From Azospirillum agricola (GTDB lineage: Bacteria > Pseudomonadota > Alphaproteobacteria > Azospirillales > Azospirillaceae), in NCBI RefSeq assembly GCF_017876095.1, contig NZ_JAGINM010000016.1:1-64000 (forward strand): 64,000 nucleotides of DNA, written 5' to 3'. The notes beneath the pieces are model-generated. The model did no database searches, was not told the DNA's origin, and worked only from the letters and a program-made list of their open reading frames with translations. Positions 17,195 to 25,800 of this stretch are shown piece by piece. Position 1 is the first letter of the stretch, and every line of letters starts with the position of its first letter. The position numbers and the translations under genes are program-made.

Positions 17195-19696
17195 ATGAAA
17201 CGGCGCACAGACACAGGAATGACGGTCGCCTCGACGCTGCTTCTCGTCGCGCTGGCAACGCCCGCCACGGCCGGAGCCGCCACGGTGAAGGCGCAGCTCG
17301 GCGACCATCTCGGCGATTTCTCGCGTCTGGTGCTGAGCCTGCCCGACGGCGCCGAACCCGACGCCATCGCCGACGCCTGCGCCCTGCGGGTCATCCTGCC
17401 GAAGCGGGCGCGCTGGCCGTTGGACGTCCTGAACGGCATCTGGTCGGTCCGCCTCTCCGGCTTCGAGGCGGTGGAGGATGGCCGCACCCTGACCGCCGCG
17501 ATCCCCTGCGGCGCCCGCGTCACCGCGCTGCGCGAGCGCAGGCTGCTGATCGTCGACGTTGCCGGCCCGCCGACACCCGGCCGCAAGCCGCCGGTCCCCG
17601 TGGACGTCTTCGCGCCGGAGACGCCGGACGGCCCGCCGGTGGCCGGGGCGGAGCCGGCGCCCCTCCCCGCCCCCCCGGCGGACACCGCACCAGCGACCTC
17701 CCCGCCCCCCTCCGCCTTCAGCGAGATCGCCGGGGCGCTGAACCCGGTCGGCGTCGCGAACGCCCAGCCGGCGCCGGTCAGGCTCGCCCCCCTGCCGGCT
17801 CCCCCCGCCGCGATTCCCGCCCCCGCCGTCGCCCCTGTTCCGGCCCAGCCCCCGGCGGCACCCGTCCTGGTCAAGGCGGCGCCGCCGAGCTTGGAGGAGG
17901 ATGTGCGGGCCAGCATCGAACAGACGCTGCGGCAGCTCGAACGGCGTCCGGGTGGCAGGCCGCCGGCGTCCACCGCGCCGCAGCCCGGCGCTCCGGCCGC
18001 CGCCGCGCCGGCTCCGGTGCCGCAGGGTCCGCCGCCCATCGGCCCGATGGATCTCCCCGCCTGGGCCGGCGACGATTTCGTGCAGACGCGCGAGCGCCTG
18101 CAACAGGCGTTGAGCGACGCGCGCGGCCGCGGCCGCGTCGACGGCTTCATCGCCCTCGCCCGCTTCGCGCTGGCCCGCGCCTTGGAGGAGGAGGGACGCG
18201 CCGCCCTCGAAGCAGCCGCCGCCCAATCCCCCGCGCCCGACCAGCGCTACAGCCTGCAAATCCTCGGCGACGCCTTCCGCGCGCTCGACCGCGCCGACAA
18301 GCCGGACGACAGCCTGTTCGTGCAGATCCCGCCGGGCGCCGCCCCCGACCATCACGTCTGGCGCAGCGCCACCCTCGCCCCCACCCGTTGGGCGGCGGCG
18401 CGCGAGGGGCTGCCGATCGCGCTGAAGCGTCTGCTCGACTACCCGCCCGAGTTGCGCAGCCGGTTGCTGACCATCCTCGCCGAGGCGGCCAACGCCGCGC
18501 GCGACGCCAACGCGCTGAACCTGATCGTGCTGGAGATGATCACGGTCGACGCCAAGGGCATGGCCGACGGACGGCTCGACTGGTTCCGCGGCCAGTTCGC
18601 CGAGCTGCGCAACACGCCGGACACGGCGCTCGACCATTACCGCAAGGCGTCGGACCTCCGCAGCGGTCCCTACGCGCGGCGCGCCGAAGTGCGCGGGATC
18701 GAGCTGCGCCGGACCATGGGCAAGCTGGACGAGGACGGCGCCATCGCCGAGCTGGAAGCGCTGCGCTACGCCTGGCGCGGCGACGACATCGAGACCGACG
18801 CGCTGGCGGCGCTCGGCGGCGCCTACGCACGGCAGGGGCGGACCGAGGCGGCGCTCGACATGTTCGGGCTGCTCGGCCGGCGCTTCGGCGCGACAGCGCG
18901 CGGACGCGAGGCGCTCGTCGCCGGCCGCGCGCTGCTGGCCGCCGTGCTCGACCAGCTGGAGCGCGCCAGACCGGGCGGGCTCTACCCGTTGGCGCTCCAG
19001 GCGCGTCACGGCCGGCTGGTGGCGCTGGCCGACGACGGCGACGCGACGCTGCGACGCCGCCTCGCCACCCTGCTGGTCCGCGACGGCTACAGCGTCGAGG
19101 CGACCCGCATCCTCCACGCGCTGGTCGAGGACTCCACCGGCGTCCGCCGCGCCGAGCTGGGCGCCGTGCTGGCCCGCGCGCTGATCGATTCCGGCCGCGA
19201 GGGCGAGGCGCTGGAGGTGCTGAACCGCACCGGCGACAGCAACCTGGAGGCCGCTCTGGCCGAGCGCCGCGCCCTGCTGCGGGCCGACGCGCTGCTCGGC
19301 GACGGCGACACCATGCGGGCACTCGACACGCTGCGCGGGCTGGCCGGCGGGGCGGCGGACCGGCTGCGGGCGCGCGGCCTGTTCGAGGCCGGAGAGTGGC
19401 CGGCGGCGCGCACCGCCTTCGCCGAGCTGGTCGCGACCGCCGGCGGGGAGCCGGCCGCCGAGGACGTCGCGCTCTATGGGCTGTCCGCCTATCTGGCCGG
19501 CGACACCGACACCGTGCGCGGGCTGGCCGAGAGCCAGCGCGGCCGGCTGGCCGGAACGCGCTGGGCCGGGCTGCTCGACACGCTGACGCCGCCGCCGGCC
19601 AGCGACCGGCCGCTCGACACCGACGAGGTGACCCGCCAGCTCGCCGCCGCCGACGCGCTCGACCGGCTGGCGCGCGGCTGGCGGAACCGGCCGTGA
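17195..19696 (+). CDS. Large secreted TPR-like protein of the flagellar cluster
   Basis: This 833-residue protein is unrecognised as a named family. It has a signal peptide (MKRRTDTG then a hydrophobic stretch ending ATPATAGA). An AMIN-like beta domain follows at about 30-125, with GDFSRLVLSLPD. A long Pro/Ala-rich linker runs at about 130-290. About 500 residues of helical, TPR-like repeats follow, with Ala/Leu/Arg helices such as DALAALGGAYARQGRTEAALDMFGLL. ATG at 17195 is preferred because it gives the best signal peptide; ATG 17186 and TTG 17159 are also in frame. It is divergent from flgF and lies 148 bp before motA. A periplasmic role near the stators or peptidoglycan, comparable in placement to MotC/MotE-type proteins, is an inference from context only. 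Confidence 0.75.
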   Translation: MKRRTDTGMTVASTLLLVALATPATAGAATVKAQLGDHLGDFSRLVLSLPDGAEPDAIADACALRVILPKRARWPLDVLNGIWSVRLSGFEAVEDGRTLTAAIPCGARVTALRERRLLIVDVAGPPTPGRKPPVPVDVFAPETPDGPPVAGAEPAPLPAPPADTAPATSPPPSAFSEIAGALNPVGVANAQPAPVRLAPLPAPPAAIPAPAVAPVPAQPPAAPVLVKAAPPSLEEDVRASIEQTLRQLERRPGGRPPASTAPQPGAPAAAAPAPVPQGPPPIGPMDLPAWAGDDFVQTRERLQQALSDARGRGRVDGFIALARFALARALEEEGRAALEAAAAQSPAPDQRYSLQILGDAFRALDRADKPDDSLFVQIPPGAAPDHHVWRSATLAPTRWAAAREGLPIALKRLLDYPPELRSRLLTILAEAANAARDANALNLIVLEMITVDAKGMADGRLDWFRGQFAELRNTPDTALDHYRKASDLRSGPYARRAEVRGIELRRTMGKLDEDGAIAELEALRYAWRGDDIETDALAALGGAYARQGRTEAALDMFGLLGRRFGATARGREALVAGRALLAAVLDQLERARPGGLYPLALQARHGRLVALADDGDATLRRRLATLLVRDGYSVEATRILHALVEDSTGVRRAELGAVLARALIDSGREGEALEVLNRTGDSNLEAALAERRALLRADALLGDGDTMRALDTLRGLAGGAADRLRARGLFEAGEWPAARTAFAELVATAGGEPAAEDVALYGLSAYLAGDTDTVRGLAESQRGRLAGTRWAGLLDTLTPPPASDRPLDTDEVTRQLAAADALDRLARGWRNRP

Positions 19697-19728
19697 CGCG
19701 TCCGCCCATGGACCGTCCGGCCGTGAAT

Positions 19729-19745
19729 CGTAAAGCCACTTTAAA
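19729..19745. promoter_or_regulatory. Palindromic site upstream of motA (taaag-cca-cttta)
   Basis: The inverted repeat taaag / cttta with spacer cca sits about 100 bp before the motA start. A perfect version (tttaaag-cgc-ctttaaa) occurs at 21862-21878 before flgE, and a degraded copy lies between flgF and the TPR-like gene near 17098. A ggttaacc palindrome follows at 19753-19760. This is a candidate operator or promoter element for this flagellar system. Confidence 0.45.
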
Positions 19746-19844
19746 CGCGGCGGGTTAACCAAGGGTGACGGATCCGGCACGCGTGCCCCGTCCCCCTGTA
19801 CCGATCCCCCGCACCGGCGCCCTCGCCGTCCCGGAGAATGAAAC

Positions 19845-20732
19845 ATGCGCTTGATGTTCGGGTTGATCGCGGTGTTCGCCAGCGTGCTCGGCGGTTTCGC
19901 CGCCATGGGCGGGCGGATGGCCGTGCTCTGGCAGCCGGTGGAGATCGTCATCATCATCGGGGCCGGGCTCGGCGGCTTCGTCATCGCCAACTCGCCGACC
20001 GTGCTGCGCGAATCGCTGCGCACCGTCGGCGCCGTGGCGCGCGGCCGCCGCACCTCCAAGAACGACTACCTCGACATGATCGCGATGGTCTACGGCCTGC
20101 TGCGCATCGCCAAGTCCAAGGGCATGTCGCAGATCGAGGGCGACATCGACCGCCCGGCCGACAGCCCGCTGTTCACCCAGTACCCCAACGTGCTGCGGCA
20201 CGAGCGCTGCATCGTCTTCCTGTGCGACTACCTGCGCCTGATGGCGCTGGGGCAGGACAACCCGCACGACATGGAAGCCCTGATGCAGGAGGAGCTGGAC
20301 ACGCTGGGCCGCGAGCTGGGGCAGGTTCCCAAGGCGTTGCAGAACTTCGCCGACGCGCTGCCGGCGCTGGGCATCGTCGCCGCCGTGCTGGGCGTCATCA
20401 ACGCGATGGGCGCCATCAGCGAGGCGCCGGAGGTGCTGGGCCACATGATCGGCGGGGCGCTGACCGGCACCTTCCTCGGCGTGCTGCTGTCCTACGGCAT
20501 GGTCGGACCGATCGCCAGCGCCGCCCGCCAGCGTCGCGAATCCGAGCTGAACATGTTCTTCTGCATCAAGGCGGCGCTGTGCGCCTATCTGCGCGGCAGC
20601 CCGCCGCAGGTCTGCGCCGAGTACGCCCGCAAGGTGCTCTACACCGACATCCAGCCCAGCCTCGCCGAAGTCGAGGTCGCCACCACCCTGTCCTCGCAGG
20701 CCAAGGGCCGCGAGGGCCGGCAGGCCGCGTGA
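19845..20732 (+). CDS. motA: Flagellar motor stator protein MotA
   Basis: The 295-residue inner-membrane protein has two N-terminal helices (about 5-22 and 30-48), a large cytoplasmic loop with MotA features (ELDTLGRELGQVPKALQNFADALPALGI), and two C-terminal helices. The third helix has VAAVLGVINAMGAI and the fourth has LTGTFLGVLLSYGMVGPIA, both MotA signatures. MotA and MotB form the proton-driven stator that turns the rotor. A GGAG at about 9 bases supports the ATG. The gene is followed six bases later by motB. The loop segments carry the charged residues that contact FliG in this family. Confidence 0.96.
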   Translation: MRLMFGLIAVFASVLGGFAAMGGRMAVLWQPVEIVIIIGAGLGGFVIANSPTVLRESLRTVGAVARGRRTSKNDYLDMIAMVYGLLRIAKSKGMSQIEGDIDRPADSPLFTQYPNVLRHERCIVFLCDYLRLMALGQDNPHDMEALMQEELDTLGRELGQVPKALQNFADALPALGIVAAVLGVINAMGAISEAPEVLGHMIGGALTGTFLGVLLSYGMVGPIASAARQRRESELNMFFCIKAALCAYLRGSPPQVCAEYARKVLYTDIQPSLAEVEVATTLSSQAKGREGRQAA

Positions 20733-20738
20733 CCGCCG

Positions 20739-21776
20739 ATGCCGCGCAAGACCGCCCTTCCCCCGATCATCGTCAAGCGCCACCTCGCCGCCCATGACGA
20801 GGAGGAGCACAACGGCACCTGGAAGCTGGCCTACGCCGACTTCGTGACGGCGATGATGACCTTCTTCCTGGTGATGTGGCTGATGAACATCACCACCACC
20901 GAACAGCGCAAGGGCATCGCCGACTATTTCAACCCGGTCGCCGTGTCGCAGAGCCAGTCCGGCGCCGACGGCATGCTGGCCGGCCGCTCGGTGGACAAGA
21001 GCGGTTCGCTGACCACCCCCAACGCCGAGGGCCACGAGGCGAGCCCGGTGGCCTCGCCGCCGGTCGTCGCCTCGGTCGGCGACAGCGACCGCCAGCCGGC
21101 CGGCCGCAAGGATCCGATGCCCCACCCGCTGGGCGGCCGGACTCCGGGCGAACCGGTCGACCTGCTGCGCGCGCCGCCGGCGCCGTCCGCCCCGCCCGCC
21201 GACACCGCCCCGGCACCCGCCGGCAGCACGGCCAGCCTGGGTGCCACCCGCGCCGAGCTGGAGGCTCTGCTCGACCAGCAGTCGGCCGAGCTGACCGAGA
21301 AGGCCGCCCTGGAGACGCTGGAGCGCGACCTGCGCGGCCGCATCGCCGCGTCGCCGGAGCTCAGCGCCCTGTCCGACAGCGTGGTGATCCAGCAGGTTCC
21401 CGAGGGTCTGCGCGTGCAGTTGACCGATCAGGCCCGCTTCTCGATGTTCAAGGTCGGCTCGGCCCAGATGAACGAGCCGGGCCGCCGTCTGATGCGGATG
21501 GTGGCGGCGGCTCTGGCACCGGTGCCCAACGGCATCGCCATCGCCGGCCACACCGACGGGCTCGGCTACGCCGCCGAATCGAAGTACGGAAACTGGGAGC
21601 TGTCGAGCGACCGCGCCAACGCCGCCCGCCGCGAGCTGGTCGGCTCCGGCATCTCGGCGAAGCGGATCGTCCGCGTCGAGGGGCGCGCCGACCTCGACCA
21701 TTTCGCCGCCAACGCTCCGCTCGACCCCAGCAACCGCCGCATCAGCATCACCCTGCTGCGCAAGCCGGCGGGATGA
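20739..21776 (+). CDS. motB: Flagellar motor stator protein MotB
   Basis: The 345-residue protein has one transmembrane helix at about 32-50. This helix carries the ion-binding Asp34 in the pattern YADFVTAMMTFFLVMW, typical of proton-type MotB. The plug region follows, then a Pro/Ala-rich linker (about 85-190) and a C-terminal OmpA-like peptidoglycan-binding domain with IAGHTDGLGYAAE and NWELSSDRANAARRELV. It anchors the MotA ring to peptidoglycan. It is cotranscribed with motA. Confidence 0.96.
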   Translation: MPRKTALPPIIVKRHLAAHDEEEHNGTWKLAYADFVTAMMTFFLVMWLMNITTTEQRKGIADYFNPVAVSQSQSGADGMLAGRSVDKSGSLTTPNAEGHEASPVASPPVVASVGDSDRQPAGRKDPMPHPLGGRTPGEPVDLLRAPPAPSAPPADTAPAPAGSTASLGATRAELEALLDQQSAELTEKAALETLERDLRGRIAASPELSALSDSVVIQQVPEGLRVQLTDQARFSMFKVGSAQMNEPGRRLMRMVAAALAPVPNGIAIAGHTDGLGYAAESKYGNWELSSDRANAARRELVGSGISAKRIVRVEGRADLDHFAANAPLDPSNRRISITLLRKPAG

Positions 21777-21861
21777 ACGGGCATCCGTTCCCCGAACGGA
21801 AAAGACCAAGGATTGAACCGAGAAAGCGGCCGGCATTTTAACAAAAGCGGGCCATTTTTCC

Positions 21862-21878
21862 TTTAAAGCGCCTTTAAA
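21862..21878. promoter_or_regulatory. Perfect palindrome upstream of flgE (tttaaag-cgc-ctttaaa)
   Basis: The seven-base arms are exact reverse complements with a 3-base spacer, 92 bp before the flgE start in the 194-bp motB-flgE gap. The element is shared with the site before motA at 19729. It is likely a binding site for a regulator of this flagellar cluster, or part of a shared promoter. Confidence 0.55.
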
Positions 21879-21970
21879 ACCACCGCGCTATCGTCGCTCC
21901 ATCAGTCCTCCGTGGAGAATCCCGGGACGCCCCTCCCCCTTCGTTCGACGGTTGACCAGAGGATTCCACG

Positions 21971-23209
21971 ATGAGCCTGTACAGCGCCATGCGATCCGGA
22001 GTCAGCGGCATGTCCGCCCAGAGCTCTCGCCTCGCCGCCATCTCGGACAACATCAGCAACTCGCAGACGGTGGGCTACAAGCGGGCCACGGTGGACTTCT
22101 CGACCCTGTTGACCTCCCCCGGCAGCAGCGTCTACACGGCCGGCGGCGTGCAGTCGAGCAGCCGCTACCAGATCGAACAGGACGGCACGCCGATCGGCAC
22201 CAATTCGGCGACCGACATGGCGATCAGCGGCAGCGGCTTCTTCGTGGTCGGCAACAACAGCTCGGGATCGCCGCAATATTCGCTGACCCGCGCCGGCAGC
22301 TTCAAGCCCGACGACAGCGGCTATCTGCGCAACACCGCCGGCCAGTATCTGGAGGCGTGGAAACTGGCGCCCGACGGCGGCCTGCCCAACGTCAGCACCA
22401 CCCGCTTCGACGACCTGGAGCCGGTCAACATCGGCAACCTGCTCTACGGCGGCAGCCGCACGACGGGGATGCAGTTCTCCGGCAACCTGCCGGGCCAGGC
22501 GGTGAACGGCGACACCTTCACGACGACGCCAAGCTTCTACGACGGGCTCGGCAACGCCCAGGATCTCAAGCTGACCTGGACCAAGACCGCCAACCCCAAC
22601 GAATGGACGCTGGGGGCCACCGCTCCCACCGGCTACACCGTGACCGGCGCCCCGGTGACCGTCACCTTCGCGGCGACCGGCCCCTACGCCGGCATGCCGG
22701 TGGACGGGTCGGGCAACCCGGTCACCCCGGCCTCCTTCACCATCACCTCGCCGGCCACGCCGACCGCCGACACCATCACCTTCAGCATGGGCAACGTCAC
22801 CCAGCTCAACGGCGACTACATCCCGCAGGTCATCGGCGACGGCGCGAAGGTCGGGCGGGTCAGCACGGTGAACATCGACGACACCGGAAAGCTCTGGGTG
22901 GTCTACGACAACGGCGCCCGGCAGGCGCTCTACCAGGTTCCGGTCGCCAACGTGGTGAATCCGGACGGTCTGGTCGCCCAGAACGGCAACACCTTCACGC
23001 TGGGCATGGACGCCGGCCCCCTGAGCCTGAGCAAGGGCAACAGCGCCGGCGCCGGCAGCGTGATCGGCGGGGCGCTGGAGCAGTCCAACGTCGATATCGC
23101 CACCGAACTGGTCTCGCTGATCGAGACCCAGCGCGCCTACTCGTCGAACGCCACCATCGTGCGCACCGCCGACGAGATGGTCGACGAGACCAATCGCCTG
23201 AAGCGTTGA
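21971..23209 (+). CDS. flgE: Flagellar hook protein FlgE
   Basis: The 412-residue protein has an N-terminal MSLYSAMRSGVSGMSAQSSRLAAISDNISNSQTVGYKR (rod/hook motif) and GSGFFVVG. The central FlgE hook domains include GDTFTTTPSFYDGLGNAQDLKLTWTK-type strands. The C-terminus has VIGGALEQSNVDIATELVSLIETQRAYSSN. It builds the hook joining the basal body to the filament. An AGAGG lies about 8 bases before the ATG. It starts the flgE-flgK-flgL-flgI-flgJ-flgN run, with a perfect palindrome upstream. Confidence 0.97.
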   Translation: MSLYSAMRSGVSGMSAQSSRLAAISDNISNSQTVGYKRATVDFSTLLTSPGSSVYTAGGVQSSSRYQIEQDGTPIGTNSATDMAISGSGFFVVGNNSSGSPQYSLTRAGSFKPDDSGYLRNTAGQYLEAWKLAPDGGLPNVSTTRFDDLEPVNIGNLLYGGSRTTGMQFSGNLPGQAVNGDTFTTTPSFYDGLGNAQDLKLTWTKTANPNEWTLGATAPTGYTVTGAPVTVTFAATGPYAGMPVDGSGNPVTPASFTITSPATPTADTITFSMGNVTQLNGDYIPQVIGDGAKVGRVSTVNIDDTGKLWVVYDNGARQALYQVPVANVVNPDGLVAQNGNTFTLGMDAGPLSLSKGNSAGAGSVIGGALEQSNVDIATELVSLIETQRAYSSNATIVRTADEMVDETNRLKR

Positions 23210-23234
23210 GCGCGAGAAGCGACGGAGCCCAGCC

Positions 23235-24683
23235 ATGAGCGTTCAATTGGCCCTGTCCGCCGCCCTGTCCGGGCTGCGCACGACCCAGCAGCAGGCAGCC
23301 CTGCTCTCGCACAACATCGCCAACGCGACCACCCCCGGCTATGTCCGCCGCGACCTCGCCCTGTCGGCATCCGTCACCGGCGGACAGGGGGCCGGCGTCA
23401 AGGTCGACGCCATCGCCCGCAAGGTCGACGAGCTGCTGATCCGCGACGCCCGCTACGAGACCAGCCGCTACACCGGGCAGGAGGCGCGCGCCTCGGCGCT
23501 GGCCGACTACGCGCTGGTGCTGGGGCAGCCGCAGGACGAGCGTTCGGTCTCGACCCTGCTGTCGAAGCTCCAGCAATCCTTCGCGCGCCTGCACGACATG
23601 CCGAACGACGACGCCGCGCAGAACGCGGTGGTCGCCCAGGCGGTGGCCCTGACCCAAGGCCTGAACAACGCCGCCGAGGCGGCCCGGACGGTGGAGACCG
23701 ACGCGCGCAACCGGCTCCAGAACTCGGTGGACACGGTCAACGCGTCGCTCCAGCGCATCGGCGAGCTGAACGGCGCCATCGCCAGCCTCGACGCCAAGGG
23801 CGGCGACACCGGCGATCTGCGCGACGAGCGCGACCGGCTGCTCGACACCGTGTCGGAGGAGATCGGCATCCGCACCTACAGCCGCGACGACGGGCAGGTC
23901 GTGGTGATGACCCGCAACGGCCAGACCCTGCTCGACGGCCAGCTCGACCCCGGCGAAAAGCCGCTGACCATCGTCGGCAACGACCTGATGGCGAACGGCT
24001 CCCGGCTGGTGTGGCTGGGTTCGGGCACTCCGCCGACCGGCACCAACCCCAGCCCCGACACGGAGATCCAGACCGGCCGCATCATGGGCTATGTCCAGAC
24101 CGTCAAGCAGGACATGCCGCGCGCGCTGGCCCAGCTCGACGAGTTGGCCGCCGGAATCGTCCAGCGCTTCCGGAGCGCCGAGACCGACCCCGATATGACC
24201 AAGCCGGGCCTGTTCACCGACAATGGCGCTGCCTACACGACCACCGCCGGACTTGCCTCGCGCATTGCCGTAAATAATTTGGTCAGGACGGAAAGCTGGC
24301 GGGTGCAGAGCGGCGTCCTGGCCCTGGCGGCGCTGCCGGCCGGCGACCAGACGCAGATCGAGCGATTCTCCGCCGCCTTTACCGCGACCACCGGCGCCTT
24401 CGCGCCGGGCCTGGACCTGCCGACGGCGGCGACGACGCTGGGCGACTACGCGACCGCGATGGTGTCGGTCCAGCAGGGCTACCGCACCACCGCCGAATCC
24501 GAGATGAACTCGCGCAAGATCAGCGCCGACACCCTGCAATCGGCGCGCCTCAACCGCGACGGCGTCAACATCGACGACGAGATGCAGAAACTCCTGCTGA
24601 TCGAGCAAAGCTACGGCGCCAGCGCCCAGGTGGTGCAGGTCGCCGGCCGCATGATCGACATCCTGCTCCAGATCAAGGGCTGA
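23235..24683 (+). CDS. flgK: Hook-filament junction protein FlgK (HAP1)
   Basis: The 482-residue protein begins with MSVQLALSAALSGLRTTQQQ and the SHNIANATTPGYVRRDLALS rod/HAP motif. A coiled helical segment at about 130-200 has the family INELNGAIASLDAKGGDTGDLRDERDRLL pattern. It ends with the MQKLLLIEQSYGASAQVVQVAGRMIDILL heptad region. It joins hook and filament together with FlgL. A GGAG is 6 bases before the ATG. It follows flgE by 25 bp and precedes flgL by 4 bp. Confidence 0.96.
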   Translation: MSVQLALSAALSGLRTTQQQAALLSHNIANATTPGYVRRDLALSASVTGGQGAGVKVDAIARKVDELLIRDARYETSRYTGQEARASALADYALVLGQPQDERSVSTLLSKLQQSFARLHDMPNDDAAQNAVVAQAVALTQGLNNAAEAARTVETDARNRLQNSVDTVNASLQRIGELNGAIASLDAKGGDTGDLRDERDRLLDTVSEEIGIRTYSRDDGQVVVMTRNGQTLLDGQLDPGEKPLTIVGNDLMANGSRLVWLGSGTPPTGTNPSPDTEIQTGRIMGYVQTVKQDMPRALAQLDELAAGIVQRFRSAETDPDMTKPGLFTDNGAAYTTTAGLASRIAVNNLVRTESWRVQSGVLALAALPAGDQTQIERFSAAFTATTGAFAPGLDLPTAATTLGDYATAMVSVQQGYRTTAESEMNSRKISADTLQSARLNRDGVNIDDEMQKLLLIEQSYGASAQVVQVAGRMIDILLQIKG

Positions 24684-24687
24684 GCCG

Positions 24688-25791
24688 ATGCTGTACAACA
24701 CGCTCTCCACGCTGGGCATGTCCCGCCGCCTGCAAACCACGCTGACGCAGTTGCAGATGGACATGGTGCGGGCGAACGAGGAAATCGCCACCGGCGTCCA
24801 CGCCGACGTCTCCGCGACCATCGGCGCCCGCACCGGCCGCGACATCGCGCTGCGCAACATGTTCGACCGCACCGAGGAGTATCTGAAGACCACCGCGCTG
24901 CTCGACGGCCGCATGGGCACGATGGACAGCGCGATGACCAGCATCCTGACCGCCGGAACGGATCTTCTGGCCACCGCCTCCACCGGCCTCGGCCAGCAGG
25001 CACCGACCGGCGTGTCGTTGCAGAACAAGGCGAAGGCGACGCTCGACCAGATCGTCGGCATGCTGAACGCGGCGTCGGGCAACGCCTATCTCTTCGCCGG
25101 CACGGCGGTCGAGGCACCGCCGATGCGCGCCGTCGACGGCGACAAGTCCGGCCTGCCCTCGCCGATGCAGATCGTCCGCGACGCCATCACGGCGGCGACC
25201 GGCGGTTCGGCGATGCCGACAACGGCGGCGCAGACGGCGGCGGTGATCGCCACGCTGGACGACCTGTTCGCGGTGCGCGACCCGGCCACCGCGGCGCCGG
25301 CGCCGCTGACCGACACGTACGAGGGCGGATTCTACACCGGCACGACGGCGATGCAGGCGGGCGGCGGGGCCTCCCCGCGCATCACCGGCCGGCCGGCCGA
25401 CGCCACCAGCGTCCCCTACGGCGTGCAGGCCAACGACCCGATGTTCCGCGACCTGCTGCAAGGCGCCTACATGCTGGCGGCGGTCGACACATCGACAATG
25501 GAGCCGGCAGCCTACAAGGACTACATCGAGGAGGCGGTCTCCAAGATGTCGAAGGGCCTCGGCGACCTGCGGCAGGCGACGGCGCTGCTCGGCATCCAGC
25601 GCAACCAGATCGCCTCGGTGGCCGAACAGCACCAGACGCAGAAGACCATCCTCAACCTCCAGATCGACAATCTGGAAGGCGTCGATTACGGGGAGGCGAG
25701 CACGCGGATCAGCAATCTGGAGGCGCAGATCGACGCGACCGCCAGCGCCACCGCCCGCATCGCCAAGATGCATCTGACCAACTACCTCTAG
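24688..25791 (+). CDS. flgL: Hook-filament junction protein FlgL (HAP3)
   Basis: The 367-residue flagellin-related protein has an N-terminal flagellin-like helix (NTLSTLGMSRRLQTTLTQLQ, then IATGVHADVSATIGARTGRDIAL). A variable centre with GNAYLFAGT (the FlgL YLFAGT motif) follows, then a C-terminal helix GEASTRISNLEAQIDATASATARIAKM. It forms the second junction layer on which the filament grows. It starts 4 bp after flgK. The ORF is long enough and complete. Confidence 0.94.
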   Translation: MLYNTLSTLGMSRRLQTTLTQLQMDMVRANEEIATGVHADVSATIGARTGRDIALRNMFDRTEEYLKTTALLDGRMGTMDSAMTSILTAGTDLLATASTGLGQQAPTGVSLQNKAKATLDQIVGMLNAASGNAYLFAGTAVEAPPMRAVDGDKSGLPSPMQIVRDAITAATGGSAMPTTAAQTAAVIATLDDLFAVRDPATAAPAPLTDTYEGGFYTGTTAMQAGGGASPRITGRPADATSVPYGVQANDPMFRDLLQGAYMLAAVDTSTMEPAAYKDYIEEAVSKMSKGLGDLRQATALLGIQRNQIASVAEQHQTQKTILNLQIDNLEGVDYGEASTRISNLEAQIDATASATARIAKMHLTNYL

Positions 25792-25800
25792 GCGATCGCG

